From Desertimonas flava (lineage in GTDB: Bacteria; Actinomycetota; Acidimicrobiia; Acidimicrobiales; Ilumatobacteraceae): 64,000 bases of DNA. The DNA lies in NCBI RefSeq assembly GCF_003426815.1, contig NZ_QKYK01000013.1, forward strand, positions 86,874 to 150,873, written 5' to 3'. The position numbers and the translations under genes are program-made. This document shows, in pieces, positions 1 through 8,531 of this stretch. Within the stretch, counting starts at the first letter, position 1. Each line of letters opens with the position of its first letter. The notes beneath the pieces are model-generated. The model made no database searches. It had not been told where the DNA came from and was given only the letters and a program-made list of their open reading frames with translations.

Positions 1-927
1 CACACCGAGCGGGTGCGCCTCGGCACGATGTTCAACGTCGTGCCGCAGTGGAACCCGCTCCGCCTCGCCGAGGACTTCGCCACGCTCCACAACCTGTCGG
101 GCGGCCGGGCCATCCTCGGTGTCGGCCGCGGCACCGTGCCGCGTGAGGTGCTCCACCTCAACGACAAGCACGTGTCGATCGGGTCGCACGACAATCCCGA
201 ACAGCAGGCCGACGACGCGCACAACCGTGAGGTGTTCGAGGAGTCGATGGAGATCATCCGGCTGGCCCTGGCCAACGAGTCGTTCTCGTTCGTCGGCAAG
301 CACTTCGAGCTGCCGGTCGCCGGTATTCCCGATCGTGGCTCCACCGTGCAACATCTGTCGCTCGTGCCTCGGCCCATCCACCCCTACGAGATCTGGCAGG
401 CCGTCACGAGTCCGCCCACGCTCGACTACGTTCCGGTCGTCGGTCACGGCGCGGTGTTCTGGAACCAGCACTACAGCTTCATCAAGCGGTTCTGGGACAC
501 CTACGGCGAGCGCTATGCCGCCGCTCACGACGGCGCCGAACTGGCCCCGAGCGACAAGCGCATGCTGGTCATCTCCGTTCGTGTCGAGGACACCCACGAG
601 GAGGCGGTGCGCACGGCGACGCCAGGCCACGACGAGTTCTGGAAGTTCCTCGGCCCCTACGGCTGGAGCCGCGGCTACCGCGGTCCCGACGGCAAGCCAG
701 CGCCGGCCGGGCTGATCCCGACGCTCGAAGAGTCGATCGAGCAGAAGACGATCCTCCTCGGCACGCCGGCCGACGTGGCCGAGGGTGTGCAGTTCTATCG
801 CGACCTGCTCGGCGTGGAGCACCTGACGATCTTCCCGCACCTCATCGGCGACCCGTACGCCAAGGCCGAAGAACAGATGACGCGCTTCATGACGGAAGTC
901 CTCCCTCTGCTCGACACCCCGAACTAG
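1..927 (+). CDS. LLM-class flavin-dependent oxidoreductase (5' end missing)
   Basis: Luciferase-like monooxygenase (TIM barrel) that would use FMN or F420. The reading frame is open to base 1 (it begins H-T-E-R before V-R-L-G-T), so the N-terminus lies outside the window. Family features visible are the strand reading RVRLGTMFNVVPQWNP, the segment LAEDFATLHNLSGGR and the following GVGRGTVPRE glycine-rich turn, which is typical of bacterial luciferase-like proteins. The C-terminus has the usual helix after LLGTPADVAEGVQFYRD. The substrate cannot be told from the sequence. It ends in TAG and is followed by a 98-nt gap. The family call is firm; the cofactor is not. Confidence 0.85.
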   Translation, partial: HTERVRLGTMFNVVPQWNPLRLAEDFATLHNLSGGRAILGVGRGTVPREVLHLNDKHVSIGSHDNPEQQADDAHNREVFEESMEIIRLALANESFSFVGKHFELPVAGIPDRGSTVQHLSLVPRPIHPYEIWQAVTSPPTLDYVPVVGHGAVFWNQHYSFIKRFWDTYGERYAAAHDGAELAPSDKRMLVISVRVEDTHEEAVRTATPGHDEFWKFLGPYGWSRGYRGPDGKPAPAGLIPTLEESIEQKTILLGTPADVAEGVQFYRDLLGVEHLTIFPHLIGDPYAKAEEQMTRFMTEVLPLLDTPN

Positions 928-1025
928 CGTGACGACGGTCTCGTCATACCGCCACTGACGGTTGACGCCTGCCGCACGACTCGTGCGGTCAGCGCCAACG
1001 GAGACGCCAGCAGAGAGAGGTAGAC

Positions 1026-1547
1026 ATGTCCGACGACACCAACGCGCAGGGAACGCCGCCCACCGAGCCGTCCTGGAGCGCGCCGCCCGCGAGCAGCACG
1101 CCGCCCCCGCCTCCACCCGACGCCACCGGTGCGCTCCCGTCGCCGTCCGGCAAGGCCAGCGGCGGAGGCGTCAGGCTGTCGGTCGACAACCCCGTCGCGC
1201 TGGCGCTCGGCATCCTGGCCGTCGTCGGCGTCGTGCTCGGCCTCGTGCTGAGCGCCGACACCGCCGGCGGCAGCGTGAGCTTCTGGGACCAGATGGGTTG
1301 GACGTGGGCGGTACTCGGCATCGTGGCCGCCGTCGCCACGCTGCTTCCGGTCGTCGGGACGGCTCTCGGTCTGTCGCGCACCCAGGTCGTCAGCATCGTC
1401 ACCGTCGCCGCCGGTGTGCTCGGGTTGTGGTGGGTGCTGTTCATCCTCCCGTTCATCAATTCCAACCGGGCTTTCCTCGCCACACTGGGCGTGCTCGCCG
1501 CGGCCGGTGCGGCGTGGGTGAGCCGGTCGGGCGCCGACGAGTCCTGA
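1026..1547 (+). CDS. Small membrane protein with proline-rich cytoplasmic N-terminus
   Basis: A 173-residue protein of unknown function. Residues 1-50 are rich in Pro, Ser and Ala, including a run of six prolines, and lack a signal peptide. After this come about four hydrophobic segments (VALALGILAVVGVVLGLVL, the stretch around WAVLGIVAAVATLLPVV, VVSIVTVAAGVLGLWWVLF, and AFLATLGVLAAAGAAWV). The ATG at 1026 follows GAGAGAGGTAG, an acceptable ribosome site. Its stop overlaps the next start (ATGA), so the two membrane proteins are probably translated together. No family was recognised. Confidence 0.8.
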   Translation: MSDDTNAQGTPPTEPSWSAPPASSTPPPPPPDATGALPSPSGKASGGGVRLSVDNPVALALGILAVVGVVLGLVLSADTAGGSVSFWDQMGWTWAVLGIVAAVATLLPVVGTALGLSRTQVVSIVTVAAGVLGLWWVLFILPFINSNRAFLATLGVLAAAGAAWVSRSGADES

Positions 1548-1963
1548 TGGCCGGCCTCCCCGCCGACGCCGCAATGCGTGGCACCGCACGCACGGCGCTG
1601 CGTGCTGCCACCGCGTCTCCGGCGCTGCTCGGCACCGTCCTCGCCGGCCTGAGCCTTGGCATCGACTGGTATCGGCCGCCGGATTGGAACGTGCCGGGTC
1701 GGGCGCTCGACGCCCGAGTGTTCATCGTGGGTGCCATCGTCCTCGGCGTCGTGGCGACGCTTGGGCGACGACACGCCCGGCTCGCCGCCACGGCCGCCGC
1801 CGGATCGATGCTCGTGGCGTTCGGTCTCGCCGTCCGCCAGATGTCCCTGTCGCTCGTGTCGCCGACGGCGCTCGTGGTGGTCGCCGCCACGGTTGCGGCC
1901 TTCGCCGTCGCCCGCGGCGCGGCGGGTCGTTCGGCGCCGGCGCCGTCAGATCGCAGCGGCTGA
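1547..1963 (+). CDS. Hypothetical membrane protein, translationally coupled
   Basis: A 138-residue protein starting at the ATG at 1547, which overlaps the TGA of the upstream membrane protein. The frame is open further upstream, but that part is a shadow. Hydrophobic segments lie at about residues 20-40, 60-75, 85-100 and 108-125, so three or four membrane spans are likely. The sequence GIDWYRPPDWNVPG between the first two spans is the most distinctive part. The last 18 nt overlap the 3' end of the convergent gamma-glutamyltransferase gene. Function unknown. Confidence 0.65.
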   Translation: MAGLPADAAMRGTARTALRAATASPALLGTVLAGLSLGIDWYRPPDWNVPGRALDARVFIVGAIVLGVVATLGRRHARLAATAAAGSMLVAFGLAVRQMSLSLVSPTALVVVAATVAAFAVARGAAGRSAPAPSDRSG

Positions 1964-3526
1964 ACCCACGCGTGCGCGCGGGTCGGCGGCCGCGCTGAAC
2001 CCGCCGCCGGGCTCCACGGCGATCACGTGGGCGTGGCCGAACGCGCTGTCGAACGCGGGAACGGTCACGACCTCGTGACCGACCTCCGCGAGTCCGGCGG
2101 CCCAGCTGTCGGGGGCGCCGCTCTCGATCGCCACCTCCGGCGGCCGCGCCGCCATCCACGTGTCGAACCCGGTCACGCGGCCGCGCACCGTCCAACGGGC
2201 GGCGGCGACGGCAGCGGCGGGTGACTGGCCGTGGTGAAACAGGCGGGCCGCCAACTGGGCGACGATCTGGGGCTGGGCGTCACCTCCCATCGTGCCGAGC
2301 ACGGCGGCGAGCTGGCCGCCGCGCAGGGCGAGCGCCGGCGACAGCGTGTGCGGCGGCCGCCGGCCGGGTGCCAGCTCGGCCGGGTGCCCCTCGACGAGTG
2401 AGAAGCCGAGGCCCCGGTTGTGGAGGTTGATGCCGGTCGTCGGCTCGACGATCCACGAGCCGAACCCGGAGGCGTTCGACTGGATCAGACTGACCGCGAG
2501 ACCGCTGCTGTCGGCGGTGCACAGGTAGGTGGTGTCGCCGTCGGCCCCGGCGGTCGCCAGGTCGGAGGCCCGACCACGGTCGATCTCGCCGGCTCGGGCC
2601 AGCGCCGCGGCCACCAGTGCATCGCCGTCGGCGCCCTCGTGGAGGACGGCCGGCCGGTCCTTCGAGGCCGCCTTCGTCGCCTCGATCATCACGTGGGCCC
2701 ACTCGCTGGATTCGGGGTCGTCGGGCAGTCCGAGGGTGTCGCAGAGGGCGGCGACGGCGAGCGTGAGGTAGCCCTGCGAGTTCGGCGGGATCGTGCAGAG
2801 CTCGACGCCGAACGCCTCGGCCCGCAGCACGTCGACCCAGTCGGCGGCGCTGTCGATCACGTCGGCGTCCCTGAACAACCCGCCTCCGAGAGCCACGAGG
2901 CCTTCGCCGAACGCACCGTCGTAGAACGCCTCCCGGCCGCCGCGGGCGATCGCTTGGAGCGTGAAGGCGACGCCGGGCCGGCGGACGAGTGCCCCCGGTG
3001 CGGTCGCCTGGTCGACGAGCTCGACGAGCTGGGCTCGACCCTCCTCGTCGAGCGCGCTGAGCGAGCCGACGAGCAGCGGGCTGGCGGGGAAGCCGCCAGC
3101 GGCGAGGGCGATCGCCGGAGCGAGCAACTCGTCGAGGGGGAGCGTGGCGAAGCGCTCGTGCAGTGCACTCCACCCGTTGACACAACCCGGCACGGTGACC
3201 GTGCGGATGTCGTGGCGCAGCGGCATCTCGGTCATTCCTTCGGATCGCATGGCGGCAGCCGATGCCCCCGAGCCCGCTCGGCCGCTGGCGTTGAGGCCGA
3301 CGACCTCGCCGCCGGGCGAGTGCACCACGGCGAACAGGTCGCCGCCCAGCCCGCAGAGGTGGGGGCCGACCACGGCCATGGCTGCGTTGGCGGCAATCGC
3401 CGCGTCGACGGCGTTGCCGCCCTTGGCGTAGATCGTCATCGCCGCCTGGGTGGCCAGCTGATCGGCGGTCGCGGCGGCGGCACGTCGGCCGCGCACGAGA
3501 GGCATCGGAACCGGTCGGGGAGTCAC
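1946..3526 (-). CDS. Gamma-glutamyltransferase family protein
   Basis: An N-terminal nucleophile hydrolase that would cleave gamma-glutamyl bonds (glutathione and relatives) after self-processing. It has 526 residues, close to the usual 520-580. The N-terminal part has the family pattern ATQAAMTIYAKGGNAVDAAIAANAAM followed by GLGGDLFAVV. The small-subunit start is at about residue 332 (D-T-T-Y), where Thr332 is the expected nucleophile, and NRGLGF and HTLSPALALR follow. His is replaced by Tyr in the usual TTH motif, so the exact substrate is uncertain. No signal peptide is visible, unlike many periplasmic members. The start is a GTG at 3526; an ATG at 3505 is an alternative. The 3' end overlaps the convergent gene by 18 nt. 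Confidence 0.9.
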   Translation of the reverse strand: MTPRPVPMPLVRGRRAAAATADQLATQAAMTIYAKGGNAVDAAIAANAAMAVVGPHLCGLGGDLFAVVHSPGGEVVGLNASGRAGSGASAAAMRSEGMTEMPLRHDIRTVTVPGCVNGWSALHERFATLPLDELLAPAIALAAGGFPASPLLVGSLSALDEEGRAQLVELVDQATAPGALVRRPGVAFTLQAIARGGREAFYDGAFGEGLVALGGGLFRDADVIDSAADWVDVLRAEAFGVELCTIPPNSQGYLTLAVAALCDTLGLPDDPESSEWAHVMIEATKAASKDRPAVLHEGADGDALVAAALARAGEIDRGRASDLATAGADGDTTYLCTADSSGLAVSLIQSNASGFGSWIVEPTTGINLHNRGLGFSLVEGHPAELAPGRRPPHTLSPALALRGGQLAAVLGTMGGDAQPQIVAQLAARLFHHGQSPAAAVAAARWTVRGRVTGFDTWMAARPPEVAIESGAPDSWAAGLAEVGHEVVTVPAFDSAFGHAHVIAVEPGGGFSAAADPRARVGSAAAI

Positions 3527-3583
3527 CGCCCGACCATACCGAGACGGCGGGCCCCGCGTCCCAACGCCCCTAGTGGCCTGCCA

Positions 3584-4336
3584 CTAGTCGACCCAGGCAT
3601 CGCGGGCGACGAGAACATCACGCAGCACGCCGGGGGCGTCGGTCATGATCCCGTCGACACCAAGGTCCAAGAGGCGGTGCATCTCGTCGGCGTCGTCGAT
3701 CGTCCACACGTGCACGGCGAGCCCACGGCGCCGGGCCCTGGCGAGGAACCGCGGCGTGACCACCTCCACCCGCCCCCGGCGGACCGGGACCTGGGCGCAC
3801 TGCCCACCGATGCTGGCGCCGGTGGCCCACAGTGTGCCCAGTTCGCCGCGGGCCGCCGAGGTGCACAGGCGGGCCCCCCCGAGGCGGCGGATGCGACGGA
3901 TCCGGCGGTCGCCGAACGCCGCGACGCACACCCGGTCGAAGGCGTCGTGGGCCAGGATCGCTGCCAGCAACGGCTCGACGGCGGCATCGGCCTTGCAGTC
4001 GACGTTGATGCGTGCATCCGGCCACTCCTCGAGAACCTCGTGGAACGTCGGGATGGGCTCCGACCCGCCGACACGGGCGTCGGCGAGGCCGGCCCATGGA
4101 GTCTCGGCGATGCGCTCGGGTCGGCCGCAGGTCCGTTGCAGGTCGCTGTCGTGAAACGCCAGCAGCACGCCGTCGGCGGTGAGTTGCACGTCCGTCTCGA
4201 GGTAGCGATACCCCAGCTCGACGGCGTGGCGGAAGGACCGCATCGTGTTCTCGGGGTTGTCGTTGGATCCGCCGCGGTGGGCGAAGGCGATCGGACCGGG
4301 CCAATCGAGATACGGATGCGTCGTCGCCATCGTCAT
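3584..4336 (-). CDS. Glycerophosphodiester phosphodiesterase
   Basis: A GDPD TIM-barrel enzyme that hydrolyses glycerophosphodiesters to glycerol-3-phosphate and an alcohol. It has 250 residues, the normal length for cytoplasmic members. The signature is clear: FAHRGGSNDNPENT near residue 20 (catalytic His-Arg), LETDVQLTADG (metal-binding Glu and Asp), FHDSDLQRTC (second catalytic His), and the C-terminal VHVWTIDDADEM and LGVDGIMTDAP. There is no signal peptide, so it acts in the cytoplasm. Either the ATG at 4336 or the one at 4330 could be the start. It is divergent from the aldehyde dehydrogenase gene with only 11 nt between start codons. Confidence 0.92.
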   Translation of the reverse strand: MTMATTHPYLDWPGPIAFAHRGGSNDNPENTMRSFRHAVELGYRYLETDVQLTADGVLLAFHDSDLQRTCGRPERIAETPWAGLADARVGGSEPIPTFHEVLEEWPDARINVDCKADAAVEPLLAAILAHDAFDRVCVAAFGDRRIRRIRRLGGARLCTSAARGELGTLWATGASIGGQCAQVPVRRGRVEVVTPRFLARARRRGLAVHVWTIDDADEMHRLLDLGVDGIMTDAPGVLRDVLVARDAWVD

Positions 4337-4341
4337 AGTCT
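4336..4341 (+). promoter_or_regulatory. TANNNT -10 box for leaderless aldehyde dehydrogenase mRNA
   Basis: TAGTCT ends 6 nt before the ATG at 4348, which places the expected transcription start on the start codon. There is no room for a ribosome site between the divergent genes, which supports a leaderless transcript. It lies over the start of the divergent GDPD gene. Confidence 0.5.
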
Positions 4342-4347
4342 CACCAC

Positions 4348-5784
4348 ATGACAGCTGACGGTGATGTACGGGCGCTGCCCATCGCCGGCGAGCGGTACGT
4401 GGGGGACGATTGCACCGTCGTCACGTCACCGTTCGACGGCCACGAGATCGGTCGCATCCCGCTGTGCTCGGCGGGCGACGTCGACCGCGCCGTGGCCAGC
4501 GCCAAGGCCGCCCTCCACGCCGGTGCTCTGCCGCGCTGGAAGCGGGCGACGGTGCTGGACACGGCGGCCCGCCTCCTCGCCGAGCGGGAGGAAGAGTTCG
4601 CCCAGATCATCGCGGCCGAGGCGGCCAAGCCGATCCGTACCGCTCGGGCCGAGGCTCAGCGCGCCGTCGGGACGTTCCAGTTCGCCGCCGCCGAAGCGCG
4701 CACGTTCGACGGCGAGATGGTGCCGCTCGACGCGATTCCCGCCGGCGAGGGCAAGGTCGGGTTCGCCATGCGGGTCCCCATCGGCGTGGTCGGGGCGATC
4801 TCGCCGTTCAACTTCCCGCTCAACCTCGTCGCCCACAAGCTGGCCCCGGCCATCGCCGCCGGCTGCCCGGTCGTGCTGAAGCCGGCGACGCAGACGCCGT
4901 TCAGCGCCATCGCCCTCGCCGAGCTGCTCATCGACGAGTGCGGGCTGCCCGCCGAGTGGCTCCACGTCGTCACCGGCAGCGGCGGCACGGTCGGCACTGC
5001 GATCGTGGAACATCCCGACATCGCCCTCATCACGTTCACCGGCTCGCCCGAGGTGGGCTGGGGCATCCGGGCCACCGCACCACGCAAGCGGGTGGGCCTC
5101 GAGCTCGGCAACAACGCCCCGGTCATCATCGAGGCGAACAGCGACTGGAAGGCGGCGGCGTCGAAGATCCGCCTGGCCGGTTACGCCCACGCCGGGCAGA
5201 GCTGCATCTCCACGCAGCGCGTCCTCGTGCACCGGTCGATCGCCGCCGAGTTCACCAGCGCCCTGGTCGACGAGGTGTCCACGCTCGTCGTGGGTGACCC
5301 CGCCGACGAGGCCACCGAGGTCTCGGCGCTGATCTCGCCGGGGGAGCGCGATCGCGTGAAGTCGTGGGTCGACGAGGCCATCACCCAGGGCGCGACGCTG
5401 GCGACCGGCGGACATCTCGACGACAACGGGGTGCTCGTGCCGACGGTGCTCACCGACGTGCGACCCGAGATGAACGTGTGCGCGCTCGAGGTGTTCGGCC
5501 CCGTCGTCACCGTGGCCTCCTACGACACGCTCGACGAGGCGATCGCCATCGCCAACGACACGCGCTACGGCCTGCAGGCGGCGATCTTCACCCACGACAT
5601 CAGCGCGGCCATGCGGGCCTTCCAGGCGCTCGACTTCGGTGGCGTGCTCGTCAACGAAGTGCCCACGTGGCGAGCCGACCAGCAGCCCTACGGCGGTCTG
5701 CGCGACAGCGGCAACACCCGCGAGGGACCGCGCTACTCGATCCGGGAGATGACCGAGATCCGCATGGTCGTCCTCGGCGCCTGA
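4348..5784 (+). CDS. Aldehyde dehydrogenase family protein (NAD(P)+)
   Basis: A 478-residue NAD(P)-dependent aldehyde dehydrogenase that oxidises an aldehyde to the acid. Motifs in order: ISPFNFPLNLVAHKLAPAIAAG (cofactor pocket, catalytic Asn), VLKPATQTPFSA (cofactor Lys), FTGSPEVGWGI, GLELGNNAPVII (general base Glu; the common ELGG is ELGN here), GQSCISTQRVLVH (catalytic Cys) and LEVFGPVVTV. The missing N-terminal arm and the C-terminal YGGLRDSGNTREGPRYSIREMTE suggest a relative of succinate-semialdehyde or methylglyoxal-type dehydrogenases, but the substrate is not settled. It is divergent from the glycerophosphodiesterase gene, which suggests glycerol or lipid breakdown, though this is only inference. 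Confidence 0.93.
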   Translation: MTADGDVRALPIAGERYVGDDCTVVTSPFDGHEIGRIPLCSAGDVDRAVASAKAALHAGALPRWKRATVLDTAARLLAEREEEFAQIIAAEAAKPIRTARAEAQRAVGTFQFAAAEARTFDGEMVPLDAIPAGEGKVGFAMRVPIGVVGAISPFNFPLNLVAHKLAPAIAAGCPVVLKPATQTPFSAIALAELLIDECGLPAEWLHVVTGSGGTVGTAIVEHPDIALITFTGSPEVGWGIRATAPRKRVGLELGNNAPVIIEANSDWKAAASKIRLAGYAHAGQSCISTQRVLVHRSIAAEFTSALVDEVSTLVVGDPADEATEVSALISPGERDRVKSWVDEAITQGATLATGGHLDDNGVLVPTVLTDVRPEMNVCALEVFGPVVTVASYDTLDEAIAIANDTRYGLQAAIFTHDISAAMRAFQALDFGGVLVNEVPTWRADQQPYGGLRDSGNTREGPRYSIREMTEIRMVVLGA

Positions 5785-5865
5785 CCCGGGCCGCACCTGA
5801 GAACGGGAGGGTATCTACCTCACCGAAGCGTCGGGTATTTGCCCTCCGGTCAGGACGGGGCGGGC

Positions 5866-6279
5866 TCACCAGTCGGGGCGGTCGTGGTACGTGGGGGCCG
5901 GCGAGGAGTCGTTGCGTTCCAGCACCAGCAGCGCCAGCAGGACCGCGGCCGCGGCCAGCTCGAACACCAGGGCGAGGGCCGCTTCGGGGGACGGGTTCCA
6001 TCCGTACTCCCGGAAGTCGAAGATGCCGTCATTGGCGCGGCTGAGCCCGAAGGCGAGCAGCGTGCCGTTGACCAACCCGAGGGCGGCGAGGGGCACCAGC
6101 CGGTGGCGCCACACGACGAGAGCGACGGCGATCGCCGCCGACCCGACGGCGTTGAGCAGGAAGGCCGGGCCGATCTTGTCGATGTCCTTGTACCCGTCGC
6201 TCCACAGACGGAAGTGGATGATGCCGCCGGCGAGCACGAGTGCGGCGGCGACGATTCGGATCACCAGATTGCGCATCAT
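5866..6279 (-). CDS. Small membrane protein encoded with a cupredoxin
   Basis: A 137-residue protein with about four membrane spans (near residues 4-20, 42-58, 66-84 and 103-122). The first span is followed by IIHFRLWSDGYKDIDKIGPAFLLNAVGS, a pattern I associate with small actinobacterial membrane proteins found near copper proteins. A conserved-looking DFREYGWNPSPEAALALVFE segment precedes the last span. Its ATG at 6279 overlaps the stop of the upstream cupredoxin gene (4 nt), so the two are translationally coupled. It may anchor or assist the cupredoxin, but no function is established. Confidence 0.75.
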   Translation of the reverse strand: MMRNLVIRIVAAALVLAGGIIHFRLWSDGYKDIDKIGPAFLLNAVGSAAIAVALVVWRHRLVPLAALGLVNGTLLAFGLSRANDGIFDFREYGWNPSPEAALALVFELAAAAVLLALLVLERNDSSPAPTYHDRPDW

Positions 6280-6752
6280 CCCTCCACGACGATCGTGCCG
6301 GTCATCTGGGGATGGAAGCCGCAGATGTACGGGTAGACGCCGGCGGCGTCGAACGTGAACGTGAACGTGTCGCCGTCGGCCATCGTCGGCGACAGCACGC
6401 TGCCGTCCTCGGAGATGATGCTGTGGTTCACACCGTCGCGGTTCACCCAGGTCACCGTGGTGCCCCGCGGGACGGTGATCTCGGCCGGCGAGAAGGCGAA
6501 CCCGGAGATCTCGATCTCCACGGCTTGGGCCGCCGGCGCCGCGGTGGTCGCCCCTCCCGCCGTCGTGGCTCCGCCGGCGGCGGTGGTGGCGGTGGTGGTG
6601 GTGGTGGGCGACGCAGCGGCAACGGTGGTGGAGGGGGCGGCGACGACCGGCGGCGCCGGCAACTCGTCGGTCACGGCCCGGGCCACGGCGAACGCCCCGA
6701 CGGCCACGGTGACTGCGGCAGCGGCGCCGATGATCGAGGTCCAGCGATCCAT
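6276..6752 (-). CDS. Membrane-anchored or secreted cupredoxin-like copper protein
   Basis: A 158-residue plastocyanin/azurin-type protein. Residues 1-27 form a membrane anchor or signal segment (IIGAAAAVTVAVGAFAVARAV). Residues 30-75 are a Thr/Ala-rich linker. The C-terminal 80 residues are a cupredoxin fold: FAFSPAEITVPRGTTVTWVNRDGVNHSI supplies the first His ligand, and YPYICGFHPQMTGTIVV supplies Cys, His and Met. All four type I copper ligands are therefore present. It probably carries electrons outside the membrane. Its 3' end overlaps a small membrane protein gene. Poly-Thr linkers like this recur in the secreted protein at 26826-27317. Confidence 0.88.
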   Translation of the reverse strand: MDRWTSIIGAAAAVTVAVGAFAVARAVTDELPAPPVVAAPSTTVAAASPTTTTTATTAAGGATTAGGATTAAPAAQAVEIEISGFAFSPAEITVPRGTTVTWVNRDGVNHSIISEDGSVLSPTMADGDTFTFTFDAAGVYPYICGFHPQMTGTIVVEG

Positions 6753-6806
6753 GGCCCCCTCTTCGTTGGTGAGCCCGCCGCGGTTCGCGGTCGGGGTGTG
6801 GTGGCG

Positions 6807-8360
6807 TCAGATGGAGCGGCCGGCGGCCGCCCAGTACTCGTCCTTGAGCAGGCGCTTGTAGAGCTTGCCGGTCGGGTGGCGGGGAAGTTCCTCGCGGAAG
6901 TCCACCGAGCGCGGGCACTTGACGTCGGCGAGCTGGCTGCGGGTGAAGGTGATCAGCTCGGCGGCGAGGGCGGCGGCGGCCTCCTCGTCGGCGGGCATCT
7001 CCACCGGTTGGACGACGGCCTTGACCTCCTCGCCGAAGTCCTCGTTGGGGACTCCGAAGACGGCCACGTCGACCACCTTCGGGTGCGTGACCAGGACGTT
7101 CTCCGCCTCCTGGGGATAGATGTTCACCCCGCCGGAGATGATCATGTACGCCTTGCGGTCGGTGAGGAACAAGAACCCGTCGGGGTCGAGGTAGCCGACG
7201 TCGCCGAGCGTGGTCCAGCCCTCCGGGTGGCGCGACTTCTTCGTCTTCTCCGGGTCGTTGTGGTACTCGAACGTGGCGCCGAAGCCCTCGAAGTAGATCG
7301 TCCCGCTCTCGCCCTGGGGGACCTCGTGGAGGTCCTCGTCGCAGATGTGGATCGTGCAGCCGATCGGCAGGCCGACGGTGCCCGGATGGGCGAGCCATTG
7401 CTCGGAGTTGCAGTAGACGAACCCGTTGCCCTCGGTCCCGGCGTAGTACTCGTGGATCACCGGCCCGAACCACTCGATCATCTGCTGCTTGACGGGGACC
7501 GGGCAGGGGGCGGCGGCGTGGATCACCGACTTCAGCGAGGACACGTCGTAGCGCGAGCGGACCTCTTCGGGCAGCTTGAGCATGCGGATGAACATCGTGG
7601 GGACGACCTGCGAGATCGTGATCGCGTGACGTTCCACGAGCCGCAGGTAGTCCTCGGCGTCGAAGCGGTCCATCACCACCACCGTGCCTCCGGAAACGTG
7701 GGTGCCCATCATGAAGCGCAGCGGTGCCGCGTGGTACTGGGGCGCCGGGGACAGGTAGGTGTCGTCGGGGGTCATGCCGAACAGCAGCTGGAGCATGGCC
7801 GCGACGCCGTGCGGCGCTGTCTCCAATGGCTCGGACTTCAACGTCAGGGCCACGCCCTTGGGCTGGCCGGTGGTGCCCGACGAATAGAGCATGTCGGTGC
7901 CGGCGATGCGCCCTTCGAGCGGTGCGGGATCCTGCGCGGCCACGGCGTCCTCGTAGGAGGCGTAGCCGTCGATCACGCCGTCGAGCATCAACCGGGTCGT
8001 GACCGCCGGGATCTCGTCGGCGATCTCGCGCGCCTGGTCGGCCTTGTACTGCGACGTGATGAAGACCTTGGCCCCGCAGTCGTTGATGATGTAGGCCAGC
8101 TCCGAGCTGGTCAGACGCGAGGAGATGGCCGTGTAGATCGCCCCGGCGTAGTGGCAGCCCCACAGGATCTCCAGGTAGCGGGGATGGTTCTCGAGGCACA
8201 GCGCCACGTGGTCGCCGGGCTGGACGCCGGCCGAGCGGAGCAGGCGCGACAGGCGATTCGCCGCGGCGTCGAGCTCGGCGTAGGTGGTGACCTCCCCGGT
8301 GGGTGCCCAGATCACGGCGGGCTTGTCGGGCGTGGTCGCAGCGTGAGCTCCGGGGAACAT
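6807..8360 (-). CDS. Acyl-CoA synthetase (AMP-binding enzyme)
   Basis: An ATP-dependent acyl-CoA ligase of 517 residues, within the usual 500-560. Core motifs are DMLYSSGTTGQPKGVAL (P-loop, A3), HEYYAGTEGNGF (A5, adenine pocket), GWTTLGDVGYLDPDGFLFLTDRKAYMIISGGVNIYPQEAE (A7 and A8, hinge) and PTGKLYKRLLK (A10 catalytic Lys). The segment YTAISSRLTSSELAYIINDCGAKVF is typical of the FadD4/CaiC-like group. It activates a fatty or steroid-derived acid; which one cannot be read. It is divergent from the acyl-CoA dehydrogenase at 8532 across 171 bp, which fits a shared beta-oxidation role. Confidence 0.92.
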   Translation of the reverse strand: MFPGAHAATTPDKPAVIWAPTGEVTTYAELDAAANRLSRLLRSAGVQPGDHVALCLENHPRYLEILWGCHYAGAIYTAISSRLTSSELAYIINDCGAKVFITSQYKADQAREIADEIPAVTTRLMLDGVIDGYASYEDAVAAQDPAPLEGRIAGTDMLYSSGTTGQPKGVALTLKSEPLETAPHGVAAMLQLLFGMTPDDTYLSPAPQYHAAPLRFMMGTHVSGGTVVVMDRFDAEDYLRLVERHAITISQVVPTMFIRMLKLPEEVRSRYDVSSLKSVIHAAAPCPVPVKQQMIEWFGPVIHEYYAGTEGNGFVYCNSEQWLAHPGTVGLPIGCTIHICDEDLHEVPQGESGTIYFEGFGATFEYHNDPEKTKKSRHPEGWTTLGDVGYLDPDGFLFLTDRKAYMIISGGVNIYPQEAENVLVTHPKVVDVAVFGVPNEDFGEEVKAVVQPVEMPADEEAAAALAAELITFTRSQLADVKCPRSVDFREELPRHPTGKLYKRLLKDEYWAAAGRSI

Positions 8361-8531
8361 GGGCGTGAAGGTATCGCACGGATTTCGGCCAGCTCGGTTC
8401 GGACGCCGGACGGCGGCGCCAGTACGGTTTCGGGCCGTAGAAGCACGCAGCCCCCGCTGTGGCGAAACCTGACCCGGAGGGGTCGGACATCAGCCCGCCC
8501 CGAGGAGGGACGGGGATGAGATGGAGTTCCG

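Noticed and set aside
2420..4351. A 643-codon plus-strand frame across the GGT and GDPD genes
   Set aside because: It is antisense to two well-supported genes and its translation resembles no protein.
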